The position numbers were made by a program, and so were the translations under genes. The notes beneath the pieces are model-generated. The model ran no database searches. It had not been told where the DNA came from and saw only the letters and a list, made by a program, of their open reading frames with translations. 64,000 nucleotides of DNA from positions 1 through 64,000 of the forward strand of contig CAYXTP010000005.1 in NCBI GenBank assembly GCA_964467985.1. Reading direction: 5' to 3'. This document shows, piece by piece, positions 44,575 through 53,845 of this stretch (position 1 is the stretch's first letter; every line of letters starts with the position of its first letter). The DNA is from GCA-2720975 sp964467985 (GTDB lineage: Bacteria; Planctomycetota; UBA1135; GCA-002686595).

Positions 44575-45416
44575 ACAAGGACTACACGGTTCAATTGGAC
44601 CGCATTTTCGAAGGGCCAATGGACCTCTTGCTGCACCTGGTGCGCGAGCAGGAGGTCGAGATCCACGAGGTGGAGATCTCCAAGGTCGTGGACGGCTACC
44701 TGCAGTACCTGCGCGCTCTAGGAGATCTGAACATTGAAGTCGCGGGCGAGTTCTTGGTGTTGGCCGCCACGCTCATGTCGATCAAGTCGCGCTCCTTGTT
44801 GCCGCGCGAGGAGGTTGAGATTGAGGACGAACTTGACCCCCAAGATGAGCTCATCCAGCGCCTGCTCGAGTACCGGCGCTTCAAGGGTGCCGCCGACGAC
44901 CTCGAGGGCCGCTTCTCCAGGCGCTCGAGCGAACGCCAGCGCGGCTACAAGGGCGAGGCGCGGGCGAACGAGCCCGAAAAGACCCTCGACCTGGGCGACC
45001 TGACGGCCTTCGATCTGCTGGCCACCTTCTCGCGTCTCATGCGCGAGACCCTTGCGGACCGGCCGCACCAAGTGCGGGGCGACTCACGGCCCTTGCGCTG
45101 GTTCGTGAAGGCCGTGGGCGAGGCGGTTCGGGACGCAGGAGAAATCGGATTGCAGGATCTGGTTCAACGCTGCGAGGGGGCTTCCGGGCGCGAGACCTTG
45201 ATCGGGGTGTTCTGCGCTCTGCTCGAGCTCATGAAGCTCGGCGTCGTGGCCGCCCACGGCGGCGACGAGGCGCGTGATGTGGTCTTGAAGCGCGTAGAGG
45301 GGGCCGCTGGGGAAGACCTCGATGACCTGATCAGCCACACCCAGTTGCTGGACGAAGAGGGCGCGGCCCAGGCCCTGGAGCAGCAGGCGCCGGACGAGCC
45401 CGCCCCCCCGGCCTAA
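44571..45416 (+). CDS. scpA: Segregation and condensation protein A
   Basis: A 281-residue kleisin that joins SMC heads to form condensin. The N-terminal segment FEGPMDLLLHLVREQEVEIHE and the LMSIKSRSLLP motif are typical. The C-terminal winged-helix part is at about 175-250, followed by an acidic tail. It starts with GTG after a GGAGG site and overlaps the protease stop. ScpB is not beside it, nor elsewhere in the window. Confidence 0.94.
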   Translation: MNKDYTVQLDRIFEGPMDLLLHLVREQEVEIHEVEISKVVDGYLQYLRALGDLNIEVAGEFLVLAATLMSIKSRSLLPREEVEIEDELDPQDELIQRLLEYRRFKGAADDLEGRFSRRSSERQRGYKGEARANEPEKTLDLGDLTAFDLLATFSRLMRETLADRPHQVRGDSRPLRWFVKAVGEAVRDAGEIGLQDLVQRCEGASGRETLIGVFCALLELMKLGVVAAHGGDEARDVVLKRVEGAAGEDLDDLISHTQLLDEEGAAQALEQQAPDEPAPPA

Positions 45417-45463
45417 ACGCGAGCCGTACTTCGGGTGGGCTTTAGGTGCAGCGGGCTGGGGGC

Positions 45464-45469
45464 TAGAAT
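45464..45469 (+). promoter_or_regulatory. Candidate promoter -10 (TAGAAT) for thioredoxin
   Basis: TAGAAT 49 bp before the ATG. TTTAGG at 45441-45446 lies 17 bp upstream and could serve as a weak -35. Confidence 0.4.
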
Positions 45470-45518
45470 CCCCCTCCTTCTTTTCCGCCCGTGACCCCAC
45501 CCAGACCCCCACGCCCCA

Positions 45519-45842
45519 ATGAGCAACGCACTCGACGTCACCGAAAGCACCTGGAACGCCTCTGTCCTTGAGAGCGAGGTGCCCGTCCTCGTCGATTTCT
45601 GGGCGCCTTGGTGTGGCCCCTGCAAGGCCATGGGGCCCTACGTGGACAAGCTGGCCGAGGAATACGAAGGACGCCTGTCCGTCGTCAAGCTCGACACGCA
45701 GGACAACCCCGAAGTTGCCGCCCGTTACGGCATCAACTCCATCCCCGCCTTCGTGTTGATCAAGGGCGGCGAGGTGGTGAGTCAGACCCTGGGCAGCATG
45801 CAGTACGCCGCCTTGAAGGAGGCCGTAGACCCGCACCTGTAG
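45519..45842 (+). CDS. trxA: Thioredoxin
   Basis: A 107-residue thioredoxin with the redox motif WCGPC (31-35) in the usual FWAPWCGPCKAMGP context and a cis-Pro in SIPAFVLIKGG. No signal peptide, so it acts in the cytosol, passing electrons to ribonucleotide reductase and other targets. It has its own likely promoter 49 bp upstream. The fmt gene follows in 19 bp. Confidence 0.95.
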   Translation: MSNALDVTESTWNASVLESEVPVLVDFWAPWCGPCKAMGPYVDKLAEEYEGRLSVVKLDTQDNPEVAARYGINSIPAFVLIKGGEVVSQTLGSMQYAALKEAVDPHL

Positions 45843-45861
45843 CGGGACCGGGCCGGAGTTG

Positions 45862-46818
45862 GTGCGCGTTATTTTCATGGGCTCCCCGCCCTTCGGGGTA
45901 GAGGTGTTGCGCCACCTGCTCGAGAGCCGTCACGAAGTTGTCGGGGTGGTTACACCTCCCGACCGGCCTCGCGGTCGAGGTCGGCGCATGAGCGGCTCGC
46001 CCTTGGCTGAAATGATGGCCGAGAACGACAGGTCCGCTGGCGGTCCACCCACTCCGCTGCTGCGGCCTACCAGCGCCCGCGACGAGGGCTTTGCCGCAGA
46101 CCTGGAGGCTCTGAAGCCCGACGCCCTGATGGTGGCCAGCTACGGAGAAATCCTGCCCACAACCGTGCTAGGCCTCGCCCCCCAGGGAGCCTTCAACGTG
46201 CACGCCTCCCTACTCCCCCGCTGGCGCGGGGCGGCGCCCATTCAACACGCGCTCCTGGAAGGAGATGCCGAGACGGGAGTGAGCGTGCAGCGCATGGTGC
46301 CCGCCCTGGATGCTGGAGACCTCGTGCTCGCACGGGCGACGCCAATTGATGAACGAGAAAACGCTGGCGAATTGCTTGCTCGTCTAGCTCAGATCGGCGG
46401 TGCGGCCGCCGTCGAGGCTCTGGACCAGGTGGGGGCCGGCACGGCCCAGTTCACCCCCCAGGACCCCGCAGGCGTGACGCTTGCCCCAAAGTTGAAGAAG
46501 GAACAGGGCGAGCTCGATTGGAGCCAGGGGGCGCGGGCAATCACCTACAAAATTCGCGCCTTCACGCCCTGGCCGGGCGTCTTCACCTCCCTGCCCGACG
46601 GCCGCCGACTGGGAATCCGCCGCGCGCAGCTTGCGCCCGCCGCGTCTGGCGCGCCGGGCCAGGTGCTTGCGGAGAGTGACGGCTTCTGCGTCGCTTGTGG
46701 GTCTGGCGAGGCGCTCCAATTGCTCGAGGTCCAGCCCGCCGGCAAGGGGCCCATGGACGGGGCTGCCTTCCTGCGCGGCGCACGTCTCGGTGCGGACTCC
46801 CGATTGGGCGTGGCCTAA
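45862..46818 (+). CDS. fmt: Methionyl-tRNA formyltransferase
   Basis: A 318-residue enzyme that formylates initiator Met-tRNA. The motif FNVHASLLPRWRGAAPIQ with the catalytic Asn/His region is plain, and the C-terminal OB-like domain (about 210-310) is present. GTG at 45862 gives VRVIFMGSPPFG, matching the family start; a TTG is three bases upstream. It is followed by rsmB after 4 bp, a pairing seen in many bacteria (with def, which is not here). Confidence 0.95.
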   Translation: MRVIFMGSPPFGVEVLRHLLESRHEVVGVVTPPDRPRGRGRRMSGSPLAEMMAENDRSAGGPPTPLLRPTSARDEGFAADLEALKPDALMVASYGEILPTTVLGLAPQGAFNVHASLLPRWRGAAPIQHALLEGDAETGVSVQRMVPALDAGDLVLARATPIDERENAGELLARLAQIGGAAAVEALDQVGAGTAQFTPQDPAGVTLAPKLKKEQGELDWSQGARAITYKIRAFTPWPGVFTSLPDGRRLGIRRAQLAPAASGAPGQVLAESDGFCVACGSGEALQLLEVQPAGKGPMDGAAFLRGARLGADSRLGVA

Positions 46819-46822
46819 GACC

Positions 46823-48151
46823 ATGCCGCGACTCACTGCTTGGCGCATCTTGCGCTCTGGAAGCGAGGCCCCGTTGCGGCTGGTCGACGGCTTCAGCGCA
46901 CGAGCCAGCCTAGATGATCGCGACCGCGGTCTGGTGCGACAGCTGGTGGGAACCGAGGTTCGGCGCCGGGGCACACTGCGCGCCCTGGTCAAGCTCGAAG
47001 CCCGCGGAAAACCCAGCGCAGACGTCGCCGCACACCTGCGCCTGGGATTGGCGCAGCTCTTCTTCCTCAACCGCATACCGGTTCACGCCGCCGTGTCCGA
47101 AACGGTGCGCGCTGCGACAGATTCTCTGGGCCTCGGCAGGGGCCGCTATGTGAACGCGGTCCTGCGCTCGGTCCTGCGCACGCGCCGCTCAGGCCTCTCG
47201 GGCGACCCACGTCGGGATCTGGTGGACGTTCCTTGGCACCTGGACCAGCCGCTGTTCCGGGACCCGGACGAGCACCCGTCTCTGTGGGCTGAGGACGCCC
47301 TTTCCGTGCCTTCCGCCCTGTTCAAGCGCTGGTCGAATCGCCACGGGCGCGATGGGGCCACAGCCCTCGCGCTTCAGGCCCTGCGAGAGGCGCCTCTTTC
47401 TCTGGTCTGCATCGGCGCCCAGCGCGAGGCCCTACGGCTGGCCCTCGACGAAGCGGGGGTGCCCTCCCGCGCCGGCCGGCACGAACGGGTCTTGCTTGTG
47501 GCGCGCGGCGCCACGGGAGCCGTTCTGGAGTCCGCGGCCTTCAAGTCGGGCAACCTCACGATCCAGGGCGAAACAGCTCTGCGTGCGGCCGAACTCCTGC
47601 AAGCCCAACCGGGGCAACGCGTCTTGGACTTGGCGGCTGCGCCGGGAGGCAAGTCAGCCGTGCTCGCTCTAGCCGGAGCGCGGGTGCTCGCCGTCGATAG
47701 GAACCCCCGGCGGCTGGCGGCGATGCCTTCGGCCCTAACACGCATGGGGGTCGCCGAACGGGTTCAGCCTGTGGCGAGTGACGGGTTGGCTGCCCTGCGG
47801 GACGGGGTTGCGCCCTTCGATGGGGTCCTCGTGGACGCCCCCTGTTCCAACACGGGTGTGCTCGCGGCTCGGCCCGGTGCGCGCTGGCGGTTCGGGCCGG
47901 GAAGCCTGCGGCAGCTGACCGAACTACAGGGCGAACTACTCGATCAGGCGGCGCGGCACGTGACGCCGGGAGGGCGCCTCGTGTTCTCCACCTGCAGCCT
48001 GGAGCCCGAAGAGGGGCCACAGGGGTCGCGGGCATTTGTCGAGCGCCACCCGCACTGGGCGCTTGCGGAAGAGCAACTCGACCTGCCTGACGCGGGAGAC
48101 CAGGGCCCAGCAGATGGTGGCTACCGGGCGCTACTGCTGCACTCACCCTAG
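46823..48151 (+). CDS. rsmB: 16S rRNA m5C967 methyltransferase-like (RsmB/Sun)
   Basis: A 442-residue SAM-dependent RNA methyltransferase. The N-terminal NusB-like helical domain (about 1-130) is followed by a Rossmann domain with LDLAAAPGGKS (SAM), VDAPCSNTG and FSTCSLEPEEG, the two cysteines used for m5C formation. The ATG at 46823 follows fmt by 4 bp. It should methylate C967 of 16S rRNA. Confidence 0.94.
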   Translation: MPRLTAWRILRSGSEAPLRLVDGFSARASLDDRDRGLVRQLVGTEVRRRGTLRALVKLEARGKPSADVAAHLRLGLAQLFFLNRIPVHAAVSETVRAATDSLGLGRGRYVNAVLRSVLRTRRSGLSGDPRRDLVDVPWHLDQPLFRDPDEHPSLWAEDALSVPSALFKRWSNRHGRDGATALALQALREAPLSLVCIGAQREALRLALDEAGVPSRAGRHERVLLVARGATGAVLESAAFKSGNLTIQGETALRAAELLQAQPGQRVLDLAAAPGGKSAVLALAGARVLAVDRNPRRLAAMPSALTRMGVAERVQPVASDGLAALRDGVAPFDGVLVDAPCSNTGVLAARPGARWRFGPGSLRQLTELQGELLDQAARHVTPGGRLVFSTCSLEPEEGPQGSRAFVERHPHWALAEEQLDLPDAGDQGPADGGYRALLLHSP

Positions 48152-48203
48152 GCCCGTCCGATTCCCAGCAGGCGTGACGAAGAGCGCGTATGCTGCTCAC
48201 ACC

Positions 48204-48782
48204 ATGAGCCCTCGCAACGAAAGACCCGCCGCCGCCGGGCGACGCAGTTCCCGTAGCGCCCCCCCCGCGGGGCCCGGACCCCTGGCCATTATCTGCTTCG
48301 TGGGCCTGATCGCGGCACTGGGCGTGGCCGGCTGGTCGCAGCGCAGCAAGGGCGCCGAAGAGGCGCCAGAAACCGATCAGCCGACGGTGAACCAGTCCGT
48401 TCCATTCGCGGGCAGGGCCAGGGAGGCTCCGCCTGCACCTAGGGACGGCTTAGGCAGGGAGCGCACCCCTGAGACCAATCGGTCGCCCGCCGGCTTGCTG
48501 AGTGACCCGATCTGGCTGGGGGCGGTGCAGATCGCTCAGGAGGCCTACGCCCTCAAAGACCAGGCGGAAGACATGAAAGCCAGCGGAGACCTCACCGGCT
48601 ACGCGGCCAAAGCCGTGGCCGCCCGCGAAGGGTTTGGCAAGGCGATCGATGCCAGCCGCGCGTTCGAAGACACGATTACCGAATCGTACGGCGAGAATGA
48701 CCGCCAAGTGAAGCAGGTCACGGGCGAGCGCAACCGCTGGTTCGACCTGCGTGCGAAGTACCGCAAGGTCAAGTCGGGCTAG
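48204..48782 (+). CDS. Hypothetical single-pass membrane protein
   Basis: A 192-residue protein: an Arg/Ala/Pro-rich N-terminus, a membrane helix at about 30-44 (LAIICFVGLIAALGVAGW), a low-complexity linker and a helical end (about 105-190) with SYGENDRQVKQVTGERNRW. A TATGCT sequence lies just before the ATG and may be its -10. It is the last gene of the plus-strand run from the protease gene. No family was recognised. Confidence 0.7.
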   Translation: MSPRNERPAAAGRRSSRSAPPAGPGPLAIICFVGLIAALGVAGWSQRSKGAEEAPETDQPTVNQSVPFAGRAREAPPAPRDGLGRERTPETNRSPAGLLSDPIWLGAVQIAQEAYALKDQAEDMKASGDLTGYAAKAVAAREGFGKAIDASRAFEDTITESYGENDRQVKQVTGERNRWFDLRAKYRKVKSG

Positions 48783-48802
48783 CTCGCTAGAGCCTTCGCC
48801 TT

Positions 48803-49537
48803 TCAGCCGAATTCGGGTGAGGGCGGCAAGATAGCGTCCGAGCCCTCACCTGCGTCCTCGGTTGGCTTCGCCGGAGAAATGCTCGGCGGGTTAGGCTCTT
48901 GTCCGAGCTCGTCGTCGAGCACGGACTGCACCGCCGCGTCTCCTTCGTCAAAGAGGGAGCCCCATTCTGCTTCGCCCTCATTCAGCTCCAGGGCCACAGG
49001 CTCCTCCGTCGGCGCGCCGTCGGGAGCGCCAGGGTTGCTGTTCTCCTCTAACCAACGGGAATTCGTCAGGACGGTTCCGACCACAGGAGCAACACGCATG
49101 CCGGTCTCTTCCCCAACCTCGGCGAGGGCCTGGGCCTCGACCATGCCTGGCATGGCCACGGTCAGCAGGTTTCCCTGACGGCAAATCGGAACAAGCCCGT
49201 GGGCCAGCAACGCCTCGCTGGGCAAGCTGCGGAGGATTTCGAGGTCTGGCTGGGCCAGATCAACGGGCAAGAATGGGAGGTGAAACACCTCGCTCACGAC
49301 CCGCGAGAGATCCCAATCGCCGACGGCTCCCTCAAAGACCAGGGCCCGGATGACGGACCCCTCACCCTCGTGCTCGGCCACGAGGGCCGAATCCACAAGC
49401 CCCCGCTCTTGCAGGGCTTCGAGTAGGCGGCTTTCGTCCAGTCTTTGGGGGCGCTTCAAGGGGAGTTGCGGCTTGGGGTAACCCGCAGATCCCTTATCGG
49501 GCTTGGGCCGGCAAGACTGGAGGCCCCCAGCCCCCAT
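48803..49537 (-). CDS. Stand-alone GspE N-terminal (MshEN-like) domain protein
   Basis: A 244-residue protein. Residues about 35-165 match the GspE/PilB N-terminal fold that binds cyclic di-GMP in MshEN: LDESRLLEALQERGLVD, then SRVVSEVFHLPFLPVDLAQPD, then LVPICRQGNLLTVAM. There is no ATPase domain. The remainder is acidic and disordered. The ATG at 49537 was used. It may be a c-di-GMP effector or a spare part of a secretion system; this is inference from the domain pattern. Confidence 0.75.
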   Translation of the reverse strand: MGAGGLQSCRPKPDKGSAGYPKPQLPLKRPQRLDESRLLEALQERGLVDSALVAEHEGEGSVIRALVFEGAVGDWDLSRVVSEVFHLPFLPVDLAQPDLEILRSLPSEALLAHGLVPICRQGNLLTVAMPGMVEAQALAEVGEETGMRVAPVVGTVLTNSRWLEENSNPGAPDGAPTEEPVALELNEGEAEWGSLFDEGDAAVQSVLDDELGQEPNPPSISPAKPTEDAGEGSDAILPPSPEFG

Positions 49538-49627
49538 CTTGGTGATCGAGCGCTTGCGAAGCCCCTGCGGGCCTCCAGGTGCCGGTTGGTTGTCCCGCCG
49601 CCTAGCCCGGACTGCGAAACCCCGCCC

Positions 49628-52111
49628 CTAGACGTCCAGGTTTGTGACCTCGAGGGCGTGCTTCTCGATGTACTCCCGCCGCGCCTCGACTCCGTCACTC
49701 ATCAGGATCGTGAAGATGGCGTCGGCCGCGATCGCGTCTTCCAGTTCGACGCGATAGAACTTGCGCGTTTCGGGGTCCATCGTCGACTCCCAGAGCTGGT
49801 CGTGGTTCATCTCGCCCAGCCCCTTGTAACGCTGAATGTCGATGCCCGCCTCGGCGCTAGCCTGAACGATAGCGCCCAAACCAAGGACGTTTCTGCATTC
49901 CTGTTCGCCCTTCTCGGTCCGTGCGGTCCAGCGACCGCCGCCGCGCAACTGCATGCCTTGCTCCTCGAGCGCCAGCAGGGCCTTGATCAGCTCGTCGACC
50001 TTCAGGAAGTGCCCGGTTGAGATGAGGGCGTCCTCGGCAGAAACGTCGCATTCCGGTCCGCTGTACACGGGCGCGTCCGCTCCCAAGGTCGCACGTTGGA
50101 GTTCGATCCAGTTGTCGAGTTCCTCACGCGAATCGAAGAAGCCCTCTTGCTCTCCGGCGCGGCCCCAGAACCCAGGCAGCCCGGAACCGTCCCAGCGGTC
50201 GAGCAGATCCCCAAGGGAGATCTGGGCCCAGCGCGGCACAGCGGCCGCTGCCCGCTTCTCCAATTCTGCTAGCGAGCGACAAAGCTCCTTCAGGGGGGCA
50301 CCTGTCCACTCGAGCTCGGCCAGCTCATCCCGAATGGTCACCGCAGAAACTCCGCGCTCGATGAGCAGTTCGCGCAACGCGGGGTCGTCGGTCACGTAGT
50401 CATACTTCTTGCCCGCGGCCACCTTGTAGAGCGGCGGTTGCGCGATGTAGAGGTGTCCGGCCTCGATGACTTCGGCCATGTGCCGGAAGAAGAAGGTCAA
50501 GAGCAGCGTGCGAATGTGGGACCCGTCCACATCGGCGTCGGTCATGATGACGACCTTGTTGTAGCGCAACTTTTCAATGTTGAACTCTTCCGCGATGCCG
50601 CACCCCAGGGCCTGGATGATCAGTTGGATTTCCTGATGCGAGAGCATCTTGTCGAGCCGTGCGCGTTCGACGTTCAGGATCTTTCCCTTGATGGGCAGAA
50701 TGGCCTGGTAGCGCCGGTCGCGACCCATTTTTGCCGGCCCGCCGGCCGAATCACCCTCAACGATGAAGATCTCCGTCTGGTCGCGCTCCTTACTTTGGCA
50801 GTCGGCGAGTTTCCCCGGTAGGCCCCCTCCCGCCAGGGCCGACTTGCGGCGCACGAGTTCGCGGGCGCGGCGCGCGGCCTCGCGCGCCTCTTTGGCGCTG
50901 ATGGCCTTGCGAATCACCGTCTTGGCGACGGCCGCGTTTTCTTCTAGGTAGATGCCAAGCTGTTCGGCGATCACCGACTCAACGATGCCCTGGGCCTCGC
51001 GGTTTCCCAGCTTGTCCTTGGTTTGCCCCTCGAACTGCGGATCCGGGACCTTGAGGGACAAGATGGCCGTGAGCCCTTCGCGGAAGTCGTCGCCACTCGG
51101 AGCTTGACCGTTTTCCTTGATGAGCTTCTCGTTCTTGGCGTAGGTGTTAAGCGAGCGCGTCAGTCCGGCCCGCATGCCCGCCATGTGGGTTCCTCCGCCG
51201 TGCGTGTTGATGTTGTTGACAAAGGTGTGGACGGTTTCCTGATAGGCATCTGTGTACTGCAGCGCCAGCTCGACTTCGTACTCCGCGTTCGGGTCATCCG
51301 TCGAGGGCACGGTCTTGAGGAAGTGGATCACGTCCTTGTGCAGGGGGTTCTTGTTCTTGTTGATGTGGCTGACGAACGTCTGCAATCCTTCAGGGTACTC
51401 GAAGGTCTCTTCTTTACCCGTTCGCTCGTCCTGCAGTTCAATGCGTAGGCCCCGAGTTCCCATCAGGTAGGCGGTCTCGCGCAAGCGCTTCTCGACAATG
51501 TCCCAGTCCGCAGTTGTCGTTGAGAAAATTTGGTCGTCCGCCTTGAAGCGTACGGTCGTTCCAGTCTTATCGGTCTCGGCCCCGACATCGAGGTCCCCAC
51601 GTTTGACGCCCCGCTCAAAGTGCATGTGGTGGATCCGCCCATTCTTGTGAACGTCAACCTCGAGCCACTCAGAGAGGGCATTCACGCACGACACACCTAC
51701 GCCGTGAAGACCGCCCGATACCTTGTAGGCCTCGTCGTCGAATTTGCCTCCCGCGTGCAGCTTGGTGAGAACCAACTCCACGGCTGAAACACCTTCCTCG
51801 GCGTGAATATCCACAGGAATACCCCGCCCGTCGTCTTCCACGAGGACGCTTCCGTCTTCGCGCAGCACGACCCGAACGTGGGTCGCGTGGCCCGCCAGGG
51901 CCTCGTCAACGGAGTTGTCCACGACCTCCCAGATGAGGTGGTGTAGGCCGCGCACATCGGTATCCCCGATGTACATGGCAGGCCTGACGCGTACAGCTTC
52001 TAACCCCTCCAGAACGGTTATCGACTGCGCGCTGTAGCTGCCCCCTTTCTTGATGGGGGGAATCTGATCATCGGTGTTCGGTGCGGCGTCGGTCATAGTC
52101 GAATCGGTCAT
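49628..52111 (-). CDS. gyrB: DNA gyrase subunit B
   Basis: An 827-residue gyrase B that supplies ATP turnover for negative supercoiling. The GHKL ATPase motifs (ENVVDNSVDEAL-type Asn, GDTDVRGLHH, DDGRGIPV) are near the start, the TOPRIM EGDSAGG motif is mid-protein and RYKGLGEMN is present. A C-terminal insertion of about 150 residues resembles that of Gram-negative GyrB. The ATG at 52111 is chosen; 52096 is also possible. It follows dciA by 49 bp. No gyrA is in the window. Confidence 0.96.
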   Translation of the reverse strand: MTDSTMTDAAPNTDDQIPPIKKGGSYSAQSITVLEGLEAVRVRPAMYIGDTDVRGLHHLIWEVVDNSVDEALAGHATHVRVVLREDGSVLVEDDGRGIPVDIHAEEGVSAVELVLTKLHAGGKFDDEAYKVSGGLHGVGVSCVNALSEWLEVDVHKNGRIHHMHFERGVKRGDLDVGAETDKTGTTVRFKADDQIFSTTTADWDIVEKRLRETAYLMGTRGLRIELQDERTGKEETFEYPEGLQTFVSHINKNKNPLHKDVIHFLKTVPSTDDPNAEYEVELALQYTDAYQETVHTFVNNINTHGGGTHMAGMRAGLTRSLNTYAKNEKLIKENGQAPSGDDFREGLTAILSLKVPDPQFEGQTKDKLGNREAQGIVESVIAEQLGIYLEENAAVAKTVIRKAISAKEAREAARRARELVRRKSALAGGGLPGKLADCQSKERDQTEIFIVEGDSAGGPAKMGRDRRYQAILPIKGKILNVERARLDKMLSHQEIQLIIQALGCGIAEEFNIEKLRYNKVVIMTDADVDGSHIRTLLLTFFFRHMAEVIEAGHLYIAQPPLYKVAAGKKYDYVTDDPALRELLIERGVSAVTIRDELAELEWTGAPLKELCRSLAELEKRAAAAVPRWAQISLGDLLDRWDGSGLPGFWGRAGEQEGFFDSREELDNWIELQRATLGADAPVYSGPECDVSAEDALISTGHFLKVDELIKALLALEEQGMQLRGGGRWTARTEKGEQECRNVLGLGAIVQASAEAGIDIQRYKGLGEMNHDQLWESTMDPETRKFYRVELEDAIAADAIFTILMSDGVEARREYIEKHALEVTNLDV

Positions 52112-52160
52112 CGCGGCGGCGTGTCGTAGGGGTCCCGGCCTCAAGCGCTGGGATGCGGGT

Positions 52161-52484
52161 TCATGATCTCAGTTTGAAGCTCACGCGACGGATGCGGTTC
52201 TCCCCTATCCGTTTGTTCGCTTCCTGACGGAACTGTTCTCCAGTGAAATTCACCAGTTCGTGTTTGTGTGCCGCTGAGTCGACTTCGACGATCAGTTCGC
52301 CGCGGCGGAAGTCTACCGAAGTGGCGTGCTGGGCCAACTCACTACCCACGGAGTCACGCCAGGCCTGGTGCACCTTCCAGTCCCGCATCTTGGCTCCCAA
52401 TCCGCTGGCCTCCAAGAATTGGGAAACCGCGCGGCCGAGGGGCGCCACTCCGCCCCTGCGTGAAGAGTCGTCGATGCCAGCCAT
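52161..52484 (-). CDS. dciA: DciA-like DUF721 protein
   Basis: A 107-residue DUF721 protein. Members load the replicative helicase DnaB in bacteria that lack DnaC. The KH-like core is seen in WKVHQAWRDSVGSELAQHA and GELIVEVDSAAHKHEL. It lies between dnaN and gyrB, the place taken by recF in many bacteria. The ATG at 52484 begins the protein, 36 bp after dnaN. Confidence 0.85.
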   Translation of the reverse strand: MAGIDDSSRRGGVAPLGRAVSQFLEASGLGAKMRDWKVHQAWRDSVGSELAQHATSVDFRRGELIVEVDSAAHKHELVNFTGEQFRQEANKRIGENRIRRVSFKLRS

Positions 52485-52520
52485 GGTGCCGTGTCTATTG
52501 CGTCCTCTCGCCCTGCAGAC

Positions 52521-53624
52521 CTAGACGTCGACCGTAATGGGCATGACAACGTAGACGTAGCCTTCGCCTAGGTGAAACTTGCCAGGACTTGTGTGCTCGG
52601 TGAACTCCAAAGACAGCGTGTCTTGAGTGCAGTTCTTGAGGCCATCGATGACGTAGTCTGGATTAAAGGCGATCTCAGCACCCTCGCCCTTGAACTCCAC
52701 TTCCATGTGAGCTGTCGCTTCCCCGCGTCCAGCGGACTGGCCGAAGACCTCGAGCTGATTCTTGCTCATCTTCAGTTTCACGGCGCGCGCTTCATCACCG
52801 GTCACATTGGCAACCAGGCGCAGTTTCTTGGCGAGCAGGTCTCGATCGGCTTCCATGTGGCGCGTGGTCTCGGAAGGAATGACCGCCGCATAGCGCGGGA
52901 ACTCTCCGTCGATCAGGCGCGCGAAGACCTCGGCATTCTTGGTCTTCATGCCCACCTTCGTCTCGCCAAACTGCAATTGAACCTGGTCGAGGGGGTCGGA
53001 AATGGCCCGGCAAAACATCTGCATGCCACGGGTGGGAACGATGCTCTGAGCCCCCCCCTCGCAGCCAGAACCGTCCACAGGGGTCTCGCTCAGGGCTAGG
53101 CGCCTTCCGTCCGTGGCGATCATGCGCAGGGTGTCTTGCTCCAACTCAGCCAACACACCGTGCATGGCGTAGCGCCCAGGCTCACGGGCAGCCGCAAAAG
53201 CCGTCTGCTCAACGAGCTTGCTAAAGTTGCCCCCCTGCATGGTGATTGTCCCCTCGCCATCAAAGCGCGCAACAACAGGGAACTCATCGGGATCGACAGT
53301 CACCAACTCGCAAGTGTCGGCCCCGCTTTCGATCGTGCAAACGCTGCCTTCGGACTCAAGGGTGATCGTCTCGCCGGACAGGTCTCGCACAAAATCAAAG
53401 GCCACCCGAGCCGGGATGACAGCCGTGCCTGGATCCTCGACTTTCACATCATCGATGCAGTAACGCAGGGACACCTCCATGTCCGTACCCACGATTTCCA
53501 GAGCGGAGTCGGTAGCCACCAAGCACACGTTCTCGACCACGGGCTTGGTGCTCTTAGCTGGGATGACGATGTTGGCGAGGGCTAGACCTTCGCGCAGCTT
53601 CTCACGATCACAAATGACCTTCAT
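52521..53624 (-). CDS. dnaN: DNA polymerase III beta clamp
   Basis: A 367-residue sliding clamp. Family features include MKVICDREKLREGL at the start, TDGRRLAL and the C-terminal VMPITV motif that closes the hydrophobic pocket. The ATG at 53624 fits the usual N-terminus. It lies 583 bp from dnaA, and its promoter region overlaps the candidate origin. Confidence 0.97.
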   Translation of the reverse strand: MKVICDREKLREGLALANIVIPAKSTKPVVENVCLVATDSALEIVGTDMEVSLRYCIDDVKVEDPGTAVIPARVAFDFVRDLSGETITLESEGSVCTIESGADTCELVTVDPDEFPVVARFDGEGTITMQGGNFSKLVEQTAFAAAREPGRYAMHGVLAELEQDTLRMIATDGRRLALSETPVDGSGCEGGAQSIVPTRGMQMFCRAISDPLDQVQLQFGETKVGMKTKNAEVFARLIDGEFPRYAAVIPSETTRHMEADRDLLAKKLRLVANVTGDEARAVKLKMSKNQLEVFGQSAGRGEATAHMEVEFKGEGAEIAFNPDYVIDGLKNCTQDTLSLEFTEHTSPGKFHLGEGYVYVVMPITVDV

Positions 53625-53670
53625 GCTGGGAGACCTCGAGGCAGGTTGGAAATAAATGGGGTGTGGCAGG

Positions 53671-53679
53671 TTTTCCCCA
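53671..53679 (+). promoter_or_regulatory. DnaA-box-like site
   Basis: TTTTCCCCA, one mismatch to the TTWTCCACA consensus; 47 bp before dnaN. Confidence 0.5.
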
Positions 53680-53726
53680 TCCATCCCTTAGAAAGATTCT
53701 TCTTCATAATAAGGGGCGGGTCGAAT

Positions 53727-53735
53727 TGGGGATAA
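53727..53735 (-). promoter_or_regulatory. DnaA-box-like site
   Basis: TGGGGATAA, the reverse complement of TTATCCCCA, one mismatch to consensus. It lies just beyond the AT-rich patch. Confidence 0.5.
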
Positions 53736-53845
53736 CCGGGAGAGTGTGAGGTGTAAGTTGCGGAGGAGACCGGAGTTGGACGGCTGCGAACCCTGTTGGC
53801 GAATGCGCGCGGAGTGTTGAAAGGCGGGTGAAAGGGGGACAGATT

